From: an uncultured Acidimicrobiales bacterium
GTDB taxonomy: Bacteria; Actinomycetota; Acidimicrobiia; Acidimicrobiales; Aldehydirespiratoraceae
Reading direction: 5' to 3'
NCBI GenBank assembly: GCA_905480195.1
Contig: CAJQPN010000015.1
Span: 1 to 32,784 of the forward strand
DNA length: 32,784 nucleotides
The stretch's first letter is position 1; each line of letters begins with the position of its first letter. Both the position numbers and the translations under genes were made by a program. Below are positions 32,354 through 32,784 of the stretch, piece after piece. The notes under the pieces are model-generated. The model ran no database searches and was not told the DNA's origin. It saw only the letters and a list, made by a program, of their open reading frames with translations.

Positions 32354-32359
32354 CATCAT
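32354..32359 (+). promoter_or_regulatory. -10-like CATCAT near the RidA-family start
   Basis: CATCAT ends 3 nt before ATG 32363 and 6 nt before ATG 32366. The 6-nt spacing seen elsewhere would favour ATG 32366 as the leaderless start. The match to TANNNT is partial. The rest of the 99-nt gap (32264-32362) shows only the AAAGGA before the leftward FAD-subunit gene. Confidence 0.3.
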
Positions 32360-32362
32360 CCG

Positions 32363-32743
32363 ATGATGCAACGAACGTCCATCGAAATCGAGAGCCTGTC
32401 GCACCTCGCACCGCTTCCCGCCGCCAGCAAGGTGGGTCCCCTACTCGAATCAAGCATCACCACACCGTTCAATCCCGGTACCCGCGACCTCCCCGACACC
32501 TTCGCGGAGCAAGCAGAGAATCTGTTCGTCCACATGGGACAGATGCTCGAGGCCGCCGGTGGTGGCTGGGAACACGTGGCGAAGGTCACGTTCTTCCTCG
32601 CCGAACACGAGAGCAGAGCCAAGTTGAACGTTCCGTGGCTGGAACGATTTCCCGACGAAGCATCACGACCAGCCCGCCACATCATGGAGGTTGGTCCCGG
32701 CGCGTCGAAGGTGACCTGCGTATTCACGGCCTACATTGCCTGA
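32363..32743 (+). CDS. RidA / YjgF / UK114-family protein
   Basis: A 126-residue trimer-forming Rid protein. Typical features are TPFNPGTRDLPDTFAEQAENLFVHM..GQMLEAAGGGWEHVAKVTFFLAE and the substrate-carboxylate arginine in SRPARHIMEV (Arg105). The residue matching the catalytic glutamate of E. coli RidA, just before the C-terminal AIA, is here Thr in CVFTAYIA, so classic 2-aminoacrylate deaminase activity is doubtful and a Rid4-7-like group is more likely. The start is ATG 32363 or the adjacent ATG 32366. It diverges from operon B. A second gene begins 2 nt after its stop, suggesting an operon continuing to the right. Confidence 0.88.
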   Translation: MMQRTSIEIESLSHLAPLPAASKVGPLLESSITTPFNPGTRDLPDTFAEQAENLFVHMGQMLEAAGGGWEHVAKVTFFLAEHESRAKLNVPWLERFPDEASRPARHIMEVGPGASKVTCVFTAYIA

Positions 32744-32745
32744 CC

Positions 32746-32784
32746 ATGGAAGATCCCGGGTACGACAAGACCACGCGGCCTGTC
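32746..32784 (+). CDS. Probable start of a CDS truncated by the window edge
   Basis: An ATG 2 nt after the RidA-family stop opens a frame of 13 codons (MEDPGYDKTTRPV) that reaches the right edge without a stop. The spacing suggests an operon partner of the RidA-family gene. Nothing can be said about function. Confidence 0.35.
   Translation, partial: MEDPGYDKTTRPV

Noticed and set aside
1..32784. CRISPR arrays, tRNA or rRNA genes, insertion sequences, phage or integrase genes
   Set aside because: No regularly spaced repeats, cloverleaf-like segments, transposase or recombinase motifs were found on reading through; a dedicated scan (tRNAscan, repeat finder) would be decisive.

Overview
This is a G+C-rich bacterial chromosome segment with tightly packed genes, frequent GTG starts and many 1-8 nt stop/start overlaps (GTGA, ATGA, TGATG). 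Several genes have a TANNNT-like hexamer 6-7 nt before the start codon and no Shine-Dalgarno, which suggests leaderless transcripts. With the gene content (flavin-dependent LLM oxidoreductase, several SDRs, two CoxMSL-type molybdenum hydroxylases, MttB-family methyltransferase) this suggests an actinobacterium, plausibly an aquatic Acidimicrobiia-like lineage. That placement is inference; no rRNA or tRNA gene is present to test it.

Layout. 1-2068 (+): end of a GT39-like membrane glycosyltransferase coupled to a PIG-V-like mannosyltransferase. 2077-7168 (-): operon A, running from a small-molecule kinase through a 22-codon mini-ORF to the M, S and L subunits of a molybdenum hydroxylase whose L subunit carries an unusual basic insertion. 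7365-9375 (+): a TauD-type dioxygenase and an LLM flavin monooxygenase. 9422-17223 (-): a seven-gene catabolic operon in the order LysR, MttB-like methyltransferase, DHDPS-family lyase/aldolase, PuuC-like aldehyde dehydrogenase, PuuB-like FAD amine oxidase and two SDRs. 17319-19055 (-): a D-aminoacylase-like amidohydrolase, divergent from an S9 peptidase (19127-21088 +). 21092-23219 (-): a SET-domain methyltransferase, a DMT exporter and a NIPSNAP-like protein, divergent from an MFS transporter across 24 nt. 24599-25798 (-): an M24-fold protein very close to the DMSP lyase DddP but lacking its catalytic Asp. 25825-26127 (+): a decayed ureohydrolase-like pseudogene. 26071-27429 (-): a membrane-anchored propeller-like protein, divergent from an SDR across a region holding a 39-nt near-perfect dyad. 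28389-32263 (-): operon B, a second M-S-L molybdenum hydroxylase followed by a MoaD-like carrier ending in Gly-Gly, divergent from a RidA-family gene. A further CDS probably starts at the right edge.

How the genes may work together. The window reads as an accessory catabolic region for nitrogenous, methylated or aromatic organic compounds. The LysR/MttB operon has the parts to take a methyl group from a quaternary or methylated amine, oxidise the resulting amine, dehydrogenate the aldehyde and process a keto acid. The two molybdenum hydroxylases lack the aerobic CO dehydrogenase active-site loop, so they probably hydroxylate heterocycles, aldehydes or CoA-thioester substrates rather than CO. 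No CRISPR array, transposase, integrase, phage gene or stable RNA was seen, and no gene-free stretch exceeds 300 nt.
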